Assembly: GCF_900177275.1 (NCBI RefSeq)
Contig: NZ_FXAG01000002.1
Coordinates: 1-54,844 of the forward strand
From: Pseudogulbenkiania subflava DSM 22618
GTDB taxonomy: Bacteria > Pseudomonadota > Gammaproteobacteria > Burkholderiales > Chromobacteriaceae
DNA length: 54,844 nucleotides
Direction: 5' to 3'
The notes below the pieces were generated by a model. It was not told the DNA's origin, did not search any database, and saw only the letters and a list, made by a program, of their open reading frames with translations. The translations under genes and the position numbers were made by a program. Positions 54,844-54,844 of the stretch are shown here, in pieces. Positions within the stretch are counted from its first letter, which is position 1. Each line of letters starts with the position of its first letter.

Positions 54844-54844
54844 C
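54697..54844 (-). repeat. In-frame tandem repeat, 111-bp period, in the methyltransferase gene
   Basis: The segment ending at 54733 recurs ending at 54844 with two differences over 37 bp, a 111-bp spacing that equals 37 codons. The unit encodes FGDKPRFGQARQQGEGQE and then an RRPAPRREGEGF stretch, a weaker version of which lies near 54495-54545. It probably continues past the window. Confidence 0.7.

Noticed and set aside
54697-54844. CRISPR-like direct repeats at the right edge
   Set aside because: The repeats keep the reading frame (111-bp period, 37 codons), contain no unique spacers, and continue a protein sequence.

Overview
The window looks like a chromosome segment of a GC-rich betaproteobacterium, most likely in the Neisseriales (Chromobacterium/Vogesella/Pseudogulbenkiania-like). 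The guess rests on a complete phenylalanine-to-fumarate pathway with a bacterial phenylalanine hydroxylase, a 14-gene nuo operon ending in a DUF2818 gene, an S-adenosylhomocysteine riboswitch before ahcY, and family-typical proteins throughout. It is inference, not a database match.

Left edge (1 to about 6,100): a lower-GC integrative element. It holds the 3' end of an IS630-type transposase, a 79-codon reading frame that looks like the beheaded start of a larger protein, a 976-aa SF2 helicase with a C-terminal nuclease-like domain, a small zinc-finger membrane protein and a tyrosine integrase that abuts dusA. dusA is a known integration hotspot. The helicase plus interrupted partner is the best candidate here for an unusual (probably anti-phage) system.

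6,100-20,000: core genes dusA, rdgB-hemW-ridA, a LysE exporter, a PhzF-like gene, a DUF2147 gene and recG. Then, on the minus strand, a Pit phosphate transporter and pstSCAB, with a hairpin terminator between pstS and pstC.

20,000-36,100: tpiA-secG-tRNA-Leu, then the whole complex I operon nuoA-N. 36,400-42,900: two tandem lipid A acyltransferase genes (minus strand), then the methyl cycle genes metK, ahcY (behind an SAH riboswitch) and metF, followed by a decayed UPF0114 gene.

42,900-54,844: an Lrp-type regulator divergent from phhA, then hppD, hmgA, fahA and maiA, which together take phenylalanine through tyrosine and homogentisate to fumarate and acetoacetate. The tyrosine aminotransferase and the pterin dehydratase are not in the window. 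Two identical tRNA-Phe genes, an AraC regulator divergent from an EamA exporter, and a DctA transporter follow. The window ends inside a THUMP-type RNA methyltransferase with a long repeat-rich disordered N-terminus.

Several intergenic gaps carry 100-170-bp palindromic elements of at least two families. One lies between the SAH riboswitch and ahcY.
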